DNA of 64,000 nucleotides from Glossina fuscipes (GCF_014805625.2 NW_023998455.1:8373005-8437004); one strand, 5' to 3'. Positions 41,101-52,400 are shown, numbered from the stretch's first letter. The notes: generated from the sequence alone by a model not told the origin. Numbers and translations are program-made.

Positions 41101-44100
41101 AAGTAAAACCAGTTTGTGAAGAGATTTGTGGGTTCTATTAAGAAAAACTTATATCCCAACGGTAATGCGAAAAGTTGTAAAGTATTGTTGCACGTTTTTT
41201 GGTTTATACAAAAAACTGCTTGAGTTTTTCGTTGTAACTTATATTAAAAGTTTTATTTATGCAGCACACCTGCCTTTAGCAGATGAGGTATGTGTTGAAG
41301 CTTAAGCAGAGTAACAACATGGAGTATAGTATAAAAATATTTTTCATTTTCTGTCTTATGTTTGCATTATTTAAAAATATCTAAACAATAAAACTCTTTT
41401 TAATTCCCAAGACACACATATGAAAAAGTAAAACATATATATATATATTTGTTTGGAAAGAAAATCTATAAATTTATAGTGCTTGACCTTTGCTTTCGAA
41501 TATCGATACGCAAAGTACTCGTTTGCAAAACTAATAAAGTTTATCGTCAGTCAACAAATACGTAATAATGTCAGACAGTTTGTTAAAATTGTTTGCTTTT
41601 TGGAGTTTACAAATTAGAAATTTGCTGTAAATGAAAACAAACGTAGACGAACGCTTTTAATTGATTTTGCAGCTTGCGATGGCACATGAGTAAATCATGA
41701 AATCTATATGAAGAGCGAACGACTATTAGTCAACTAACAGCAGTGATGTTATTTTCAACTTTTTATTTTATTTATTTTTATAAATATAGCATAGAAAGCC
41801 CAACAACCGCGACAAAGCTCACTAACATGTATCCGACGAGCCCATATGAGGACGAGTGAACCACTATTAGCCAACTGACAGGAATGCAGGCGTTTTGAAC
41901 CTCATGAACCATCATGTCTCACAAAGAAGGCTATAAGAAACTTTCTTATACGCGTTTGCAAGTATTCTAAGCAGGATGAGCAAATTTATGTACTTGGAAA
42001 TTGTGGCCAGCGTGGGCACAACGAGTTAAAATCAACTTTAAGGATTACATTGAAATACTTTTCACACCTGTTTGCGTGTAGGCGTTTAACGAAGCGTCCA
42101 CAAACAGAATTGTTTCAACACATTTCCAAAGAGAGCGAGTTATTGCATTTGCCTCAATTAAAAACTGAAACACAAATCCATTTTGCGCATATTGAACTTG
42201 AAACGGTCAAGGTTTGTGCTTAGATGAAGGTAAGCTTATAACTTAAAAGCAACTAGACAATTTAAAGGTCACTGGTTGCCGTATAGCGCCAAGTTAATGA
42301 TTCTGTTTGTAATACAAGAAAAAAATTCCATCGTAATTGTATCACTTGACACTTCAGCTAACAACGCGACCATAATTTGTAACTTTGAAGTTTTCCCTTT
42401 CAATAAAATAACCAACCATATAATTATCCTTTCTTCTTCAATACCTACTACCGTAGAATGGGATCGTATTAAGCCCGTCCTTTCGTTTTTAAGACGTGTG
42501 CAACGTATAAAACGAATAGTACATGTTCGCAGTTAGTGTACGATATTTAACTGACTTAATCAAGTTCATCACTCCTCTTGTCTGCCTATCTGTTCGTCGA
42601 TTATCTCTTGTTGGAATGATCCAGCTCGCGCTGAAAAGAGATTCACTCTGAATTAGTGATCATAGTTCGAGTTTATATTATTCTATTGCGCTTTATAACC
42701 GAGAGTAGATATTTCTACCATTCTAGTCTGGACTAAGCCTTTTGTAAAAATCATTCCCATCGATTTATTACCACGCCCATCTTCGATGACGTATTTCACA
42801 ATAGTAATGTTGTGAGTAACGCTGCTTCGTATTTATCAAAGGTGAGCTTTAAGGCAACGATAATTTCTTTCTTCTTATTTGTTTTCAAGTGAAATTTAAA
42901 AAAAAAATGAAAAACTTTTCTCAAGTTTTTGAGCGAAAATACCAATGATTGCATAAAATTGGTATACTCTGGTGACTACTTAAAGACTTTCGAAAGAAAC
43001 TTTAACAAAAGTTGTTGCCATGTTCTTGTTTGCTATTTATAGCCAATGGCCAAGCTCGGAAGTTTAACAGCGAAGACAAAAGCAAAACCGTTGTAATGGT
43101 TGGGAAAATAAAAAACAAAACAAGCAAAATAAATAAACTAAGGATAATGAGCACTAAAAAATGTAATAAAGTCTCTCTATTATATTTATTTATTGAATTT
43201 TATTTCGAAATTTTCAAAGAAAACGAACCGTTCTGGCGTTCTATGTATTTTGAGGACAGAATGTATCCGTTTAAGCAAAATTCGTTTCCTGTTTTCCTTT
43301 AATCTACACATGCTGCAACACTAAATCGACTGAGTGTACATAAATTCACTTTTGCTTCTCCACTTGTAGACAGATTATACAACTGTGCCATAGGATTTTC
43401 ACAGTTAAGCGCTAAAATCTATTTTCCTCGAGGGGTTATTGTGCAAAAAGTGCAGATGCATTAGATAGTTGGCTTAACTAACCACATTGGCGGCAGTTGG
43501 TGCTGGAAATTTTAAGCATTAAATAAAAAAAAATTTATCCAGAACGAGGAACAGAATTCATCTATTAATTGAAGTACCCCGTTGAAATGCGAACAGTTCT
43601 TAAAAAGGAAAATACACGAAAAATAAATATTTATGTTATTAGCGTTAGCTGTTAGGATCCTTATATCAATTGCATGTTAGGCTTTCAGCTTTCAGTTGAT
43701 GTGTATGCAATATTTTCATGCAATAATTGATTGTAAGCTGCATTCGCGAAAGAAGCTACAGTTAAGGAAAAAGATTTTTTTTTTCACAAAACGATTCATA
43801 TAACGGCTTCTTAAAATAAGGCATTATATGGAAGACGGTCGAAAAAGTGGTCCCATCCAACCTATTTTCAATAACGTTCGACCTTGGGCCAAAGCACGTC
43901 AGTGCCACAAATTTTATTAAAACATCTCAAATATGCGACCTGCAAATAGAACACAAGAAAATAAGACAGAAAGTCGGAGAGATGGAGAAGCAAGTCTAGT
44001 GATATAATAGAAGATGGGTCTATTTCAAGTTCTCCTGGGTGTTGCTTGCATCAGCACAAACCTAATAAATCCTTGTAACACAAGTGGTGTAGGGTAAAAA

Positions 44101-46306
44101 AAAAAAGCAATTTTCTATACAATACTGATGGTCCTCTATAGATTTATACTTTTTCAAAATAATTCGGTCTCAATATCTCTACTAAAAGGTTAGGAGCTTT
44201 CTAGATCAAGTGAGAGCCCCTGTCCGACAGCGTATTCATTGTGCGTACAGCTCGATATTAGAATGGGTGACACAATGCTCTGATATTCTTTGATGATTCG
44301 TTGAGCCCTTTTAGGAGAGAATTCTTGAGCACACAGATTGCTTTTCTTGCTAGCAGGAAATAATTGCTAGGAATAGTATGCAGCAGTGTTGTAGTGTTAT
44401 TTATATAACAACTTATAACTTTGCTTGTACATGATGTTTACACATCTTGTAACTGTATACATTTGCCTATGGCTTTATACTTACAAAAAAAAAAAAACGA
44501 TAAACAAACAACAAAACAACAAAAATTTTAACTTGTATTCTAACAGGTGGCCATTGCAATCCTTTCCTAAAAACTTCATTTGTAAGCAAAAAATTGATTT
44601 TGTTGACTTCCACTAGGGATGAGTTTAAAGTAATCTGCTTGCCTCAGTTGATAGAGATAAACAACATTGGTTAAGTAATTGCTTGATTAATTGCATCTTC
44701 TGTGTTGTTTTCTTAAGTCTCATCGTAATTTTCCACAAAATTATTTCCGCAATTATTTTCTTTCTCGTCATGCGTCCTTTTCGAACTTCTTTATATAAAT
44801 TTTCCTTGAATTAAGCTTAACTGATCTATTTAAGGAAAGCGTGTTGCTTGCAATTCCCTGTCCGCGGTGTACGTGCGACAATAGTTTGTAAATTTTCGCT
44901 TGTGCCAAAGTGCTTCTTCGCTTAATTCTTCACAAAATGTTTTCCTTCGAAACGATAAGAAACGATACACGTTCGTGGCATTGAGACATTGTGTTAGTGT
45001 TTCTCAACGGAAGCGTACAAACTTTCATGTATCAATATTTTACACGTCCCGCAAAAATAATAATTAATAATTAAAAAGACTTTATAAATTCTTAGGAGAA
45101 TTAAAATATAAATAGAAAATTATTTAGGGAAAAAGGAAAACATTTTAGATACGCCTAAGAAGAACTTTCATGCACTCGGCTCTTTCGCTAATGTGCAAAT
45201 ACGAACCGCGAAACAAGAAAAGACTATTAAAATTAAAAATTAATTGTAATTAATATGAACGTTAAATACTAAAAAATTTGAATAATTTTCTTGGAGAATT
45301 GTGTTTTTTAAATATAATAAAAAATTGACGGAGAAGAAATTTATTTTATTTCACTCCATTTTAAAGACTTTGGAGATTGGAAAAATAAACAATTAAGAAA
45401 ATTACATTCGGCTGTGACCGACTTGTTTATAAACGTATCGCTTAATACTAATCAACGGTATGCAAACTTTGCATGGTCTGTGAAGTTTCTTTCTCGGTGC
45501 TGAGAACGTTTTGATAAAACAATGAAAGAATTTTAATCTTTTATGATATTGAGTAGGCGTGATCGATTTTGTACAGGTGCTTCGGGGCCAGCCACAGAAT
45601 ATATCTTTGTATCTGTTGTGATTTATAAATAAGAAGCGAAAAGGCATTTTTTTTTTTTTATTTTTTAGTAGCGGAGGTTGTGGTGGTGTACTGTGGTCGT
45701 GTCCTTTGGCCGATTTGGCTCAATTTGAATACCAACTTGCATGCAAGAATTCCGAAACACCCAAATTTGAAGCTGATTGCGACAAGGAGAATGTTTACGA
45801 CATATGGACAGATGGACAGATACGCGCAAATCGGTTTAGAATTTGACGCTGATCAAGAATATATTTACTTTGTAGGGAATATGTATACTTTATATACTGA
45901 GACTTTCTCGTAAGTACTGCAACACAAGTGGAGCTCTTATACTTCGCACAAAATAAATGTAGCTCTCATACTTCGCTGACGGGTATAAAAAGTCTTAATA
46001 AAGTTTCGAAAAATATTTCTTACTTTCTTGTCCATAGCGAAAACTTTTTGCTTAAACTACATCCGAAGAACATAATTAAATCGTAATTTTTTTTTTTTGA
46101 AAACTTTTCTTAATAACACTTTCTTTCTATTAAATTATTGTATTTAAACATTTATTAAATTAAATTTGAAAGAAACACTTACCGCTTCTTTTCTGCACCA
46201 TATTATGACCGTAGAGACGACTTAAATCGATGGCAGCAACCTTGACGACCATTAGCATTAAAGCCAAACATAGCGGCCAAGTCAAACGCCACATAAACAG
46301 CGACAT
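7982..46306 (-). CDS. Prohormone-4 / IDLSRF-like peptide precursor (4 coding exons)
   Basis: Secreted neuropeptide precursor. Coding exons on the minus strand: 46306-46183, 14903-14775, 10475-10277, 8129-7982; lengths 124+129+199+148 = 600 nt, 199 aa plus stop. All junctions are GT..AG and phases (1,1,2) fit. Seen in order: a hydrophobic signal peptide (about residues 1-25), the peptide IDLSRLYGHNMVQ (26-38) followed by KR, an LDL-receptor class A domain with six Cys (44, 52, 58, 65, 71, 82) and the acidic CDG..DCSDGYDE calcium motif, a second KR (86-87), then a long helical C-terminal region. Known: honeybee prohormone-4 gives brain peptides beginning IDLSRFYGHF, and this precursor type carries an LDLa domain; the Leu/Phe change is the only difference in the first eight residues. 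The receptor is unknown to me. The start has a good fly context (CAAAATG) directly before the signal peptide. The first intron is about 31 kb and holds another gene. In-frame coding-like sequence continues past the stop (see 7877-7981). Confidence 0.93.
8130..10276 (-). other. Prohormone-4 intron 3
   Basis: Bounded by GTAAGC and ..TTCTAG. It holds a family 1 repeat (about 8960-9285) with a GACAGACAGACAGG run. No further exon is seen. Confidence 0.85.
8960..9285 (+). repeat. Degenerate dispersed repeat, family 1
   Basis: Shows GAATGCCATTGTATGAAG, TTCATTAAAATCTCG, AATTGCGACCTATAGG, then a long run of ACAGACGGACAAACAG units and a CTTGCGGTACAGAGTATAAT end, matching the module order of the other copies. 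Confidence 0.55.
10277..10475 (-). CDS. Prohormone-4 exon 3: KR site and conserved C-terminal region, first part
   Basis: Encodes residues 85-151, beginning A-KRPPVEETASFLQSLLAS and ending ..TIEDFGAALHLMR. The acceptor is ..TTTTTTCGTAG and the donor GTAAGCAC. The dibasic KR at 86-87 could release the LDLa segment from the C-terminal part. The base composition is clearly coding (GC-rich third positions) against AT-rich introns. Confidence 0.93.
10476..14774 (-). other. Prohormone-4 intron 2
   Basis: 4.3 kb, with GTAGGT donor and ..TTCGTAG acceptor. Apart from a TG-rich microsatellite near 12.75 kb and a faint repeat trace near 13.8-14.1 kb, I see no gene. Confidence 0.85.
12751..12788. repeat. 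(TG)n microsatellite with TC interruptions
   Basis: GTGTGTGTGTCTGTGTGTGT type repeat; it creates spurious Cys/Val-rich open frames. Confidence 0.8.
14775..14903 (-). CDS. Prohormone-4 exon 2: LDL-receptor class A domain
   Basis: A 129-nt phase 1-1 exon encoding one complete LDLa module: ACHPYEPFKC, then CISIQYLCDGAPDCSDGYDE and MRLC. All six disulfide cysteines and the acidic calcium-binding cluster are present. The acceptor is ..TTTAACTCAG and the donor GTAGGT. A symmetric exon holding exactly one domain is typical of LDLa modules. Confidence 0.93.
17310..17325. repeat. C16 homopolymer
   Basis: An uninterrupted run of 16 C followed by pyrimidines (TTTCTTTCTC), rare in this AT-rich DNA. It lies just past a minus-orientation family 1 repeat. 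Confidence 0.9.
19128..19197 (+). repeat. tRNA-like pseudogene or SINE head
   Basis: A 70-base stretch that folds roughly like a tRNA. The ends GCCGCGT and ATGCGGC pair over 7 bp (one G-T), TAGCTGAGC resembles box A, GCTGA/TCAGT forms an anticodon-like stem with an 8-base loop, and GGTTCACATCT is a damaged box B. The T stem does not pair, so it is not a working tRNA. A related TAGCTGAGCAG piece is near 37,556. Confidence 0.45.
19385..19500 (+). repeat. SINE-like dispersed repeat, family 2
   Basis: Shares GACTGAGCGCTCACTACAAC, then TACGATTAAAGTAAGC, with the copies near 4.2 and 54.2 kb. It lies about 190 bases past the tRNA-like element and may be the body of the same SINE. Confidence 0.45.
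21945..22130 (-). repeat. Degenerate dispersed repeat, family 1
   Basis: Reverse-orientation hallmarks: TTGTCTGTCCGTCTGTGCG, a TTTCGAGATATTTC block and GACGGACTACTTTGCCGATA. It explains most of a 190-codon open frame here. Confidence 0.4.
27406..27440. repeat. (TTTTCG)n-type repeat
   Basis: Imperfect TTTTCG / TTTTTC units; on the minus strand it gives a spurious Glu/Asn/Lys repeat frame. Confidence 0.75.
27815..28110 (+). pseudogene. Degenerate C-terminal fragment of a jockey-like non-LTR retrotransposon
   Basis: One frame reads THVRSLGDNSLCYYLKHIG, then TSETDSCRFRKGPM and HSSEPMKM. This resembles the region after RNase H in jockey-type ORF2 proteins (RfLTGH..L..hL..iG....D.CRFC...E...H.lC.C). 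The second Cys of CRFC is Arg, the next zinc-ligand region is scrambled, and the frame stops at 28,061. No upstream reverse transcriptase is visible, so this is a dead, 5'-truncated scrap. Family call by eye. Confidence 0.5.
33605..33815 (+). repeat. Degenerate dispersed repeat, family 1
   Basis: Shows AAGTGGTCGAAAAAGTGATC, TTGGCCAAAATACGTCACTA, ACCAAATTTCATCTCG, CAATATCTTAAAAACTG and GCGGTCTATAGG in the family order. Confidence 0.5.
34978..36021 (+). CDS. Cysteine-rich 347-aa protein, intronless, nested in prohormone-4 intron 1
   Basis: A single uninterrupted frame, 348 codons, with coding-type composition well above its surroundings. I chose the ATG at 34,978 (MQAPQALASF; purine at -3) over a TTG nine bases upstream. 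I do not recognise the family. Visible: an N-terminal Cys cluster (12, 16, 21, 35, 37), a mixed helical middle (about 45-205) with no signal peptide or clear membrane span, then CNCCFC (213-218), CPHCC (245-249) and CPVC-x6-CTC (267-279), which look like metal-binding knuckles in a Lys-rich setting, and a very acidic tail (about 325-347). Likely intracellular and metal-binding (inference). It is antisense to its host intron. A CATAAAAG box near 34,914 could be a weak TATA. AATAAA overlaps the stop (36,018) and recurs at 36,230. Intronless nested fly genes are often testis-expressed. Confidence 0.85.
   Translation: MQAPQALASFRCQTNCKHKECQRHANLGVMDKNECECAQEELSGSTIFLENVIDLSHTLAQIMVICGLHECKAKSAVDIITYAFLHYDLVCYCLDEKPKKRLRKEDIFHELGRKCLMNRVEAHLAYTIIKRGFKAYYYSPQIDETAKDYNGRPSFSDECVYVHAAKKTAESYAQFDGLSCDEQRGIEAKIKVIYKKFYDRMQSRQSKPDHDQCNCCFCAKKRGHLVYGKPPPCTTTKPPKKPHTCPHCCKRKKKAGIVHQQAYVAKCPVCHRSRKYCTCAKYDFGIEWVQSIWNRPDMNIYYQNTIEKPQDDSLPHCRPQGTEWQEEAQEEEEDEEPVAVDENPLEE
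36121..36135 (+). repeat. A15 tract downstream of the nested gene
   Basis: Fifteen A about 100 bases past the stop, followed by A-rich DNA. It could be the fossil poly(A) tail of a retroposed copy or just one of the many A/T tracts in this window. Confidence 0.7.
36230..36235 (+). terminator. Candidate poly(A) signal for the nested gene
   Basis: AATAAA about 210 bases after the stop. An alternative AATAAA overlaps the stop codon itself at 36,018-36,023. Confidence 0.35.
43799..44100 (+). repeat. Degenerate dispersed repeat, family 1 (one of the fullest copies)
   Basis: Carries most modules: AAAATAAGGCATTATATGG, GGTCGAAAAAGTGGTCCCAT, TTTTCAATAACGTTCG, CCTTGGGCCAAAGCACGTCA, AAATTTTATTAAAACATCTC, ATGCGACCTGCAAATAG, CTCCTGGGTGTTGC, AATAAATCCTTGTAACACAA and GTGGTGTAGGGT. 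Confidence 0.65.
45675..45990 (+). repeat. Degenerate dispersed repeat, family 1-like
   Basis: Contains GACATATGGACAGATGGACA, AATCGGTTTAGAATTTGACG, CTGATCAAGAATATATTTAC, TTTGTAGGG and a terminal CAACACAAGTGG. The 77-codon open frame here is a product of the repeat. Confidence 0.5.
46183..46306 (-). CDS. Prohormone-4 exon 1: signal peptide and IDLSRLYGH peptide
   Basis: Encodes residues 1-41: MSLFMWRLTWPL..., a hydrophobic core to about Ala25, then the predicted mature peptide IDLSRLYGHNMVQ and a KR cleavage site. The exon ends ..AAAAGAAGCG and is followed by the strong donor GTAAGTG. It ends in phase 1, matching the next exon. Confidence 0.93.
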
Positions 46307-46481
46307 TTTGCTTTATGAGTGAACGCACACGCTCACTATATACCTTCGGGTTTTTCAACGAACACAAAATTAAAAATGAAATACTGATAACTTGTCAGAA
46401 GAAGGGAAAAAAAAGAAACAAAAAAAAAAAAAAAAAAAATAAGACTTCCAAAGAAAGGCAACGTCTGTTTGCGCCTTAACT

Positions 46482-46516
46482 TGACTACGGCTGGTGGGCT
46501 CGTCTTATTTTATATA
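46482..46516 (-). promoter_or_regulatory. Candidate core promoter of prohormone-4
   Basis: The minus strand has TATATAAAA (46516-46508) and, about 34 bases on, an initiator-like GTCAAG near 46485-46480. This would give a 5' UTR of about 175 nt with no intron. The spacing is slightly longer than the usual fly TATA-to-start distance. A second TATATA sits only about 30 bases before the ATG, too close for a normal leader. Confidence 0.3.
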
Positions 46517-49124
46517 ACACAAATATATGCCAAAAACAAAGTGACTCTCATTAATTTTCCTTCCTTTGAAGTTTTTGTTTTTCTGTGTTTTCTCCGCTGG
46601 CCGTTCTAGTCGTTACTTTATATTACAAGTTTTTCTTTCGTTACGTCTGCTAGGCTCTTGTAATTTCTTTCCTACTCTCCTTATTAATGTGTTGCTGGTT
46701 TGTAATGAATTTTGGGTTCAAATTATATGGCTTTGAAGAAAATTTTCAAGTTAAATTATATACATAAAAATAATACAATAATTCACGAAATGTCTAAAGA
46801 AAGGTTGTTCTCGTTTAATTTTTACATGATTTTGAAACTGCAAAAGAAGAAGAAATATGTTTGTAAATGCTCTTCGATAAGGATGGATTCCGAAACTAAA
46901 GAAAAGTGTGAATTTCCTCTAATATTTTTAATTTATTTGATTACTATACCCTACACTACGACGTGGTGCGACGATACAATCCATATCTGTGCTTACTTGC
47001 AGCAAATTGGCTGAATCTTCTCGCTATCGTACCCATATAACACCCGTCGTACAAAGAAACCTTTTCTTCCCCTGCACGCCCGCTCCTGTAGGCTTGCTTT
47101 GCCAACAACAGATACCGGGTCAACTTTGGATAACGCCGCTCCGCAAATCTGCTTCTCGCAGACATATTTTCTTCATTCAAAATTTCGCTGTACATTCTGA
47201 TTTTGACACCCTACACCACTTTTGCCACAAGTTTGTGCGCACGTCCGGAACGATTTGAAATGGACCCATCTTTTATTGTACCGGTTGGTACAGAAAGTGA
47301 TTCTAATTGTTCGTCCGTCCGTCTGTACCACTTGTACACCTTTTTATAACGCCCCAATTTCGTTGTATTGTTATGTGCATAGCTATGTTAAGCGAAGCGG
47401 TGCAGAGTATTTAATGGTTGGCTGCAGTCCAATGCAATCGCGTTTTCTTGTTTTTCTTTTAAATATCGCTTCGATCAAAAAAGGTGTCATGGAGTTCGTC
47501 TTTAATACACAAGTATTTCGTAAGGTCAGTATTAGCTGAACATTGTATGCCCCTTCTCCGTCTCTTATCCGTTATAAATTACTTCTTGCTTCTTATTCGT
47601 TATCAGTTATACAGAATGCTGTCTCTTATGTGGCAGGTATCCTATTTTCTACTCTATGCTATTTCAGGACAAAAAAATTTTCTAATTCATTATGGTTATC
47701 TATCTGTCTATCAGTCCTTATGTCTATCTGTCATATTTGTCAAGATTGAAAAATCGAAAATTACACACACATGTGTTTCTATAGTGTCGTTCGCTTTGGA
47801 AAATGCCCCTAAGATATCTTCCCCTAAAATGCACTTTGAATGCTTGCAACATATTCTGCATTAATGTTATTTCAAGCGGAATTATTTGCACAAATTTCGT
47901 TATTTGTAAGGGTATACGTGGTGGGTGGGAGCTATGGAAAGCAAATGTAATTTCCTTTTTTTACTTTTCCTTTTTCCACTTAATCTGTGCAATGCTCTTG
48001 TAGTTTTTTGTAATTTTCAAAAAAAAACAAAGAACTTAAAAACAAATATCTCCGAGAAAAGTGCGGACATGTGTTTAGCAACACTTTAATAAAATAACTC
48101 TAGATTTTAACAGTATTTTTTATTTATTCATTTTTTTTTTTCTTTTTTCATTCATTGTCTCTTCAATTAGTCCTCGTTGCGTCTGTTCTTAGATAACTTG
48201 ATTTTGTTAACCCCTTTGGGTGAAACTTTCAAAAGGTTATTTGTTCTGTTAGTTTGCTCTTCATTTCTCCTTGATTTATTTCAACTGAGGTGGTTCACTT
48301 ATTGCGCTTATCTAGCAAAGCATTTATTCTTTATTTACGCGCTCTTAACGTAAAAATACTCCTCCTTGTTTACTGGCATCGTTACGCACCAAGTGTATGA
48401 TGGCAAGCAAATGAAATCAAAATACTATAAAGATTAAATTATTTTTATGGTTATAACGAGTTGACGGAAAACAACAGAAGAATACTGATATTATTATCAC
48501 ATTTCATTTTCACCTTTCAGCAAAAATGCTAACTGCAGCTCGATTGCATGCCATTTTAGTATGGAAACGGATGCAAGCAATATAAGCACAACGTACACCA
48601 TTATGCTGAACATTCAAGAATTTGTTAAGGAAAAATGAAGCCTTTTTTTTCAAAGTTGTCGTATAAGTAAAGCCCTGGAAATAATATTTATAATTATTAT
48701 GGCCAGACCAAGGAAAGGATACATGCAGTTAAGGACAATGCTTACGTAACTTGAAAAGTACTTTAAAGCAGGCGGGTTATCCGAAACTAAGGGATTACGT
48801 GAATGTCATGAGAATAAGCGTAAGAAGGTATTCAAAAATCCGATATACTCTTGCCGATAGGCGACGCATCCGATCGGAAACGACTTTAAAGTCGTGCCTG
48901 TAATAAAACCTCTAAATGATTGGTAGGTATATATTCTACGAAATTTCTTGTTACATCAGATTTTATTTATTCATTTATTCCAACTTGCAAAGCTTTTAGA
49001 AGTCGTTGAACACATCCTGGGACCGAGCACACCGAACACAACGAGAAACCTTCTGCGAAGTACGCCTTAGGTTTGCGTAAAAGGATCAGTAGGAACTAAA
49101 AGGTTAAAAATTCATATTTTACCC

Positions 49125-49440
49125 TATACCCTATGTGGTACAAGGGTATATTAAGTTTATGCATATATATACAACACTCAGAAGAAGCCGATATAGACCT
49201 GTGTTTTATTACACCTATCTAAGCGTGTCTGTCTATCTGTCCGTGTTGTATTCTTGTGTTCAGTCTTCAGGTCGCAATGGTTGAGATAATTTGATGAAAT
49301 CCATCGACCCGTTTGGCCCAAGGACAAAAGCTATTGAGTAACGCTTCGCTTACAACGCCTTATCTTGAAAAGTGCACGAATAAAGGTTTTAAGAAAAGCG
49401 GTGTAGGGCATTTAATGTTGAGCCATGGCCCACCATAATT
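49125..49440 (-). repeat. Degenerate dispersed repeat, family 1
   Basis: Reverse-orientation modules: GTGGTACAAGGGTATATTAA, GTCTGTCTATCTGTCCGTG, TTCTTGTGTTCAGTCTTCAG, GTCGCAATGG, CGTTTGGCCCAAGGAC, ACAACGCCTTATCTTGAAAA and CCATGGCCCACCA. The CATGGCCCACCA end matches the outer end of the copy near 471. Confidence 0.6.
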
Positions 49441-52400
49441 TTTTTATGTAACGACTTGAAATAATCACAAAATTTAAATTTGCCCTCAAAAAATACTATG
49501 TTACTTGTAATCTCTTAAAAGAAGATCATTCTTCTTCTAAAAGGCAAAGGAAGTTTGACACTGTAATCGAATTTTAATGAATGTAAGCGTTTGAGCTTTA
49601 ATTGCAAGCAAAGGCGAATAAAAACATTAGCTCTCTTGAAAGTCATTACTTATCTGCGGCAGGGAAAGTATAATTAAATTTTTTTCGTAAATTTAGTGAC
49701 ATTTTGTGCAAAACATGAAAATGTCGGAAAGCATTAGCCAACCGTGCGTAGAAAACATTAGCAAAGCAATTGTGAAGACAAACTAACATTTCATTGGAAA
49801 GAGAAGGGCGAAGTATTTAGTAACAGTCTATTATATAACCACAATATGTCTTGATGGGTAATAAGCAACTTGTCATTCTCAGTGAATACAGAGAAGCCAC
49901 GTAACGATTCTTAATAACTACAAGAACATAAAAGCCTGTAAATGGTAAAAGGACAACGAATTTGTAAAATTCATTAGACTTATACACCAGCATACAATTA
50001 CAAACGCACTTAAGTAAATAAACAAATTTTTATAAGCATACTTTCTGGCTGTAATGTATAATGTAAAAAGGGAAACCAACAATGATAACAGCAAAGACAG
50101 TGTACTAGGAAAATAATTTAGGCGGATGGTAACGAGAAGGAAGCGTTTTTATTTACGTTAATTTATTCGAGTAATCAACTCTTCCGTAATTTATGCGTAA
50201 GCTTAAGAAAACATAAATCAGAATATGAACAAAAGAAAGAAGAAAAACAAAAAGGTTTGAGGCTTAAAGTTAATTCAACTACAACATAAAAATGACTGAT
50301 GTTTTCTTACTGTTCGGGAAAAGAAACCGAAGAAGATTACATTGTTACACTTATGGTAAAACTTATTGCAAATCTTTTCGGAAAATATAATTCCATAACT
50401 AGACGCATTTATTGTAAAAAGTTATCTTTGCAAGTGCAAACAAATTTCTTTCAAAAAGAAAAACATATTCTCAGTTATGCTGATCATTAAAAAACCTATT
50501 TTCGGTGTATGGGAGTTAAATTTTTGTTAAAGTAACACTTTAGGATTGCATCGAAGCTATAGCTTGAAAGCTATGAACAGCTTTTGACCGTATTGCAGCT
50601 CGTTTCCTGCATTCGCATGACAGCAATTATTCCACTACCGCAATTCGCAAATTTAAACAACAGCAGATCGTGTCGAACGCATTTTCAGTGAAAAAACAAA
50701 GGCAATTATCATAAGCATGCACCACCTTAACCCAAGTTTGTAGTCAATTTCTTTTTCCCTAATTAATTAATTCGTAATTAACTGAGCAAGAAATATCCTG
50801 AAAATCTTCAGGGCCCAGGACGATGAAATTAAAGCTTTACAAACTCTGAAAAGAGCAAGCCATCAAACGTTAGGCGGAAGAGGAATAATGCCTAAGGAAA
50901 GAGAATTAGTGCCTAATGAAAATTGTGATTTCTTCTAGTCTCGTTAATGAAAACCTTTTTGCACTCAGATTTCGTATAGTCCCTATGAACGCGCCTAGCT
51001 TGGGACGAATGGTCGTAATATCGCCATGAAAGGAAAATAATCTTTTTTTCAGAGACTTTTATTGATGTTATGTTGTGTTGTTATCTTTATTTTAATAAAT
51101 AAAGCACACGCGTTGGTTTTTCTGCAAGGCTCGACCGGTAGTGGTGTGGAGCCTTTTAAACTCTAGCGCGTATATGTACTATATTGCGTATATCCAATTG
51201 AAAGAAAGTAAGTAGGGCACTAGAGCGCTTAAAGCACTACTTTTAAGCAGAACTGTACAGCACTGTATAAATTGTCACACTAAAGCGTACACAATATAAT
51301 ATCTTTGGATAGGTAGCTCTGTGAAAAAAAAACCTTCCCTAGGAAATTTTATGTTTCCTGAATTCAGTGAATAGTTCTGCTATATCCTTTTTAGAAATGA
51401 GCAAGGGATGCTTTATTTTATCTAAAGCCCAAATAACCAAAGCTAAATATCTATGGTGGCAATATATCGGATGTTCTACGCTACACTATTGTTTATCCCA
51501 ACTAAATGAAGCCATCACTTAGTACTGCTACTAACAATAACTGATGTTATTACCGATCCCATGATAAGCCATAGAATTTCCTACTCTCCCCATTGCTATC
51601 TCAAACATTAACCCTTCCGATTAACACCGGTTTCAACAGATGACTTTCTTTTCCTTCGAACGATGGATCCACTCTTGTGCATCCAACTGTACGTTATTTT
51701 GTGGATAGCTCCAGAAGACAAGTTTTTCGTTCCGCATGGACTTCACACTCTTTCAATAAGAAGACAGAAATTGTGCCTAGCAAAACAGGCAATATTTGGA
51801 ATAGTTAATATATGATCAGTTCTTTACAATAAAGTTTCGAATGTCGAAACGAAAACAGCAAAAGGCACTTAATATATATAAGAGAAATTTGAAGCTTTAA
51901 TTAAAAAAATACTCTCGCAACTTCGTACATTAACTGTTTCCTCAAAAATTTGCCAAAATCCAAACTTCTTTAACCTTTCCCTTCACTTTGGATATATTCC
52001 TATGGCGAAAAGGGCAAAAACCTTTCAACGGAAAGTAGGACAAAAAGACGATTATCACAAATGACATATTTCTTTGCAGTTACACGCCCTGTTTCGGCAT
52101 CGAAAAAATTAATAAAATAATTTTTATAGCAACAATAGAGGAAAACGTGAATTTTATTTGCTTCAGAGAAAACCTTGAATGCCTACAGCCGAGCATTCAA
52201 CAAGCATTGAATTTAACTTCAATATATGTTTCTCGCCTGGCCACACGCAAATCACGACGATACCAACAAACCGCTATTAAGTTAGCTGAGGTATTAACAA
52301 AGCATAAAGACAGGCGGACAAAAAGGTCTTAAAGACCTTAACATATTGCAGTCGCTACGCCAGTGTTACGGATTACGGGGGGTGCAGGGTACAAGGTATA

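Larger units (their letters stand above)
14904..46182 (-). other. Prohormone-4 intron 1 (about 31 kb)
   Basis: Runs from the GTAAGTG donor after exon 1 to the TTTAACTCAG acceptor of the LDLa exon. It contains the nested plus-strand Cys-rich gene, a retrotransposon remnant near 27.9 kb, tRNA/SINE-like pieces near 19.1-19.5 kb, and family 1 repeats near 17.0, 22.0, 33.7, 43.9 and 45.8 kb. I see nothing else supportable in it. Confidence 0.85.

Noticed and set aside
47222..47864. 105- and 126-codon plus-strand frames
   Set aside because: They overlap each other and begin in a reversed family 1 repeat (RPSVCTTCTP from GTCCGTCCGTCTG); no domain.
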